Shown piece by piece: positions 5,779-7,110 of a DNA stretch of 7,110 bases (within the stretch, counting starts at the first letter, position 1; every line of letters begins with the position of its first letter). The stretch covers positions 1 through 7,110 of the forward strand of contig CAYFNI010000107.1 in the NCBI GenBank assembly GCA_964344495.1, read 5' to 3'. The stretch comes from UBA6136 sp964344495. Lineage in GTDB: Bacteria > Pseudomonadota > Gammaproteobacteria > Methylococcales > Methylococcaceae. Under the pieces are notes generated by a model, which was given only the letters and a program-made list of their open reading frames with translations, was not told the origin of the DNA and did not search any database. The translations under genes were made by a program, and so were the position numbers.

Positions 5779-6822
5779 ATGAAATCCCTAAAAGATCTTA
5801 GCGGCAGTGAAAACAACCACTTCAACCTCATCAGGATGATGCTGTCCTTTCTCGTATTCTTCTGCCATTGCTATGCCTTACGATTTGGGAAAGTGGCCAA
5901 TGTAATGGATCCTATCTCAGGCCTGATTGGGCACTGGATCGGTGATTTGGCCGTGGATGGTTTTTTTGCCCTCAGTGGATACCTGGTGACAGGGAGCCTC
6001 CTCAGATCAACATCTTTTCTGCGTTACCTAATGGCGAGAGCTCTCAGAATTTATCCTGGGTTGATTGTGATGTTGGTGCTTCTCATTGCGTTTATGTCAA
6101 CCATGAGCACCGTACCTCTCAAACAGTATCTCTTATCAAGAGAGACCCTCACCCTGATCCTTCAAAATTCAACGCTCGTATTTAACGTTCGCTACAACCT
6201 TCCTGGTGTATTCGCGGACAATCTCTACCCAAGAGCGGTCAATGGCTCATTGTGGACACTGCCTTACGAGGTGAGGTTTTACCTCTTGATCGGAGTGGCA
6301 TGGTTTGCGCTTTATTCATTAACTCAGTACCGCAGAATCCTCTTTTTTATTGCTACCACACTCACGCTGATCTCACTCATAGCCTCAGGGAGCCTGGGAA
6401 TTAGTCTTGAAGCACATTACATTCGATTCGGGATCGTGTTCTGTATGGGATCGCTCCTTTGGCAAATGTCGCCATACATTCCAACCTCCCGCATCCTGTT
6501 AGTCATTGCCACTTGCATTACCGCTTATTCCCTAAGGGAACCAGTGCCGCCTCTCACCTATCTGATCCTCATGCCTTACATTGCCGTTTGCTGCGCATAC
6601 GCAAATATTCCAGCCCTATCCTTTTATTCAAAGGTCGGGGACTACTCCTATGGACTCTATATTTACTCATTTCCCGTACAGCAGACGATTTCTCACTTAT
6701 ATCCTGCTTTGAACATACATGCATATATTGCCGTTACCTTCATCGTAACGATGACATTTAGTGTCTTCTCATGGTGGATGATCGAAAAGCCATTTCTTGC
6801 CCTTAAGAAAAATCGGAGATAA
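5779..6822 (+). CDS. Acyltransferase-3 (OafA/YrhL-like) integral membrane protein
   Basis: A 347-residue inner-membrane protein of the acyltransferase-3 family, which O-acylates (usually O-acetylates) lipopolysaccharide, capsule, exopolysaccharide or other surface glycans; the acceptor here cannot be told. Seen in sequence: the N-terminal NNHFNLIRMMLSFLVFFCHC with the family R-x10-H pair (R19, H30) in the first membrane helix; VDGFFALSGYLVTGSLL (59-75); RALRIYP (87-93); NGSLWTLPYEVRFY (155-168, with conserved E164); many hydrophobic helices, about ten in all; and a final helix ending in MIEKPFLALKKNRR. There is no soluble SGNH domain, so the catalytic membrane core stands alone. The ATG at 5779 gives the standard N-terminus but has no clear Shine-Dalgarno. 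GC is about 45%, with TTA, AGA and ATA codons, unlike the GC-rich neighbours. This, and the place behind a tRNA, suggests horizontal transfer. Confidence 0.92.
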   Translation: MKSLKDLSGSENNHFNLIRMMLSFLVFFCHCYALRFGKVANVMDPISGLIGHWIGDLAVDGFFALSGYLVTGSLLRSTSFLRYLMARALRIYPGLIVMLVLLIAFMSTMSTVPLKQYLLSRETLTLILQNSTLVFNVRYNLPGVFADNLYPRAVNGSLWTLPYEVRFYLLIGVAWFALYSLTQYRRILFFIATTLTLISLIASGSLGISLEAHYIRFGIVFCMGSLLWQMSPYIPTSRILLVIATCITAYSLREPVPPLTYLILMPYIAVCCAYANIPALSFYSKVGDYSYGLYIYSFPVQQTISHLYPALNIHAYIAVTFIVTMTFSVFSWWMIEKPFLALKKNRR

Positions 6823-7110
6823 ACCTGGGCCATGAAACCATTACATCTGCCAATTCGTCAGCTTCATCAACCCAGCAGATGAGTCCTCTCTGATCATTTT
6901 TCTGGGACGCCACATGATGGATCGACTGGCGTTTGATGACATAACCAACCGTAACTTTCGAACTACTGTTGACCCGATAGCCGCTATCCCCAATGCATTG
7001 CAGCTACTCAATCCCAAGGTTTACTCAGCCAACGCTGCTGATATTCACCAGAAGGGTCATAGGTTTTAGCCTGTTTCTCTGGATTAAATATCCGCCCTCC
7101 TCGAGGATCA
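6823..7110. other. Right-hand stretch after the acyltransferase
   Basis: Apart from the short frame at 6914-7069, there is nothing I can assign. A weak stem (GATGAG 6878-6883 with CTC-TG-ATC 6888-6895, loop TCCT) is followed by ATTTTT (6896-6901). It could be a poor intrinsic terminator for the acyltransferase, but it lies inside the open frame that leads into 6914. No copy of the tRNA-Leu 3' end is present. Confidence 0.4.
6914..7069 (+). CDS. Short hypothetical reading frame, possible 3' remnant of a gene
   Basis: ATG-initiated frame of 51 residues with GGGA six bases upstream. The frame is also open further upstream, back to the stop at 6833-6835, so it may be the tail of a longer gene whose 5' part is lost. 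The translation looks protein-like (MMDRLAFDDITNRNFR, then DPIAAIPNALQLLNPKVY). The segment 'PI..IPNAL..LNP..Y' faintly resembles the start of the self-cleaving chaperone domain of phage tail fibres (Peptidase S74), but the conserved residues after it are missing because the frame stops at 7067. I do not claim that family. It is as AT-rich as the acyltransferase before it. It may be non-coding. Confidence 0.3.
   Translation: MMDRLAFDDITNRNFRTTVDPIAAIPNALQLLNPKVYSANAADIHQKGHRF

Noticed and set aside
6422..6429. TTCGATTC inside the acyltransferase as a possible att copy of the tRNA T arm
   Set aside because: Only 8 bp match, it lies in coding sequence and the flanks do not match the tRNA 3' end.
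7098..7107. Perfect palindrome TCCTCGAGGA near the right edge
   Set aside because: Short, single, and cut off from its context by the window end; palindromes this size occur by chance.
1..7110. CRISPR array or tandem repeats
   Set aside because: No regularly spaced repeats were seen anywhere in the window.

Overview
The window suggests a GC-rich gammaproteobacterium. SucA and SucB closely resemble the enterobacterial E1 and E2 proteins, the tRNA-Leu gene encodes its own CCA end, and the genes use Shine-Dalgarno sites and ATGA/TAATG overlaps. I cannot name a genus. Two unlike blocks meet at a tRNA gene. Positions 1 to about 5206 are gene-dense, GC-rich housekeeping DNA. Positions from about 5207 to the end are visibly AT-richer, sparsely coding, and carry one membrane acyltransferase.

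Housekeeping block. On the + strand sucA (cut by the left edge) and sucB encode the E1 and E2 subunits of the 2-oxoglutarate dehydrogenase complex of the TCA cycle. On the - strand, converging on them, is a compact operon: queA (makes the queuosine precursor in tRNA), a HIT-domain protein, and a small cysteine-cluster protein. The three genes are chained by start/stop overlaps. The last one shares the palindromic CTAG with the sucB stop, so the two convergent transcription units have no spacer at all. No sucCD or lpd follows sucB here.

tRNA junction. Divergent from queA, a consensus TATAAT promoter with a GC-rich discriminator drives tRNA-Leu(CAA).

AT-richer block. About 570 bp without a convincing gene follows the tRNA. 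It holds two imperfect inverted repeats and a GC-richer patch. Next is a complete acyltransferase-3 (OafA-like) integral membrane protein that probably O-acylates a surface glycan. Last comes a short reading frame that looks like a gene remnant or a very small gene. The layout resembles the edge of a horizontally acquired island next to a tRNA-Leu gene. However, no integrase and no copy of the tRNA 3' end (att site) is visible, so this is inference. I found no clear evidence of a novel defence or mobile system; the least explained DNA is 5207-5778 and 6823-7110.
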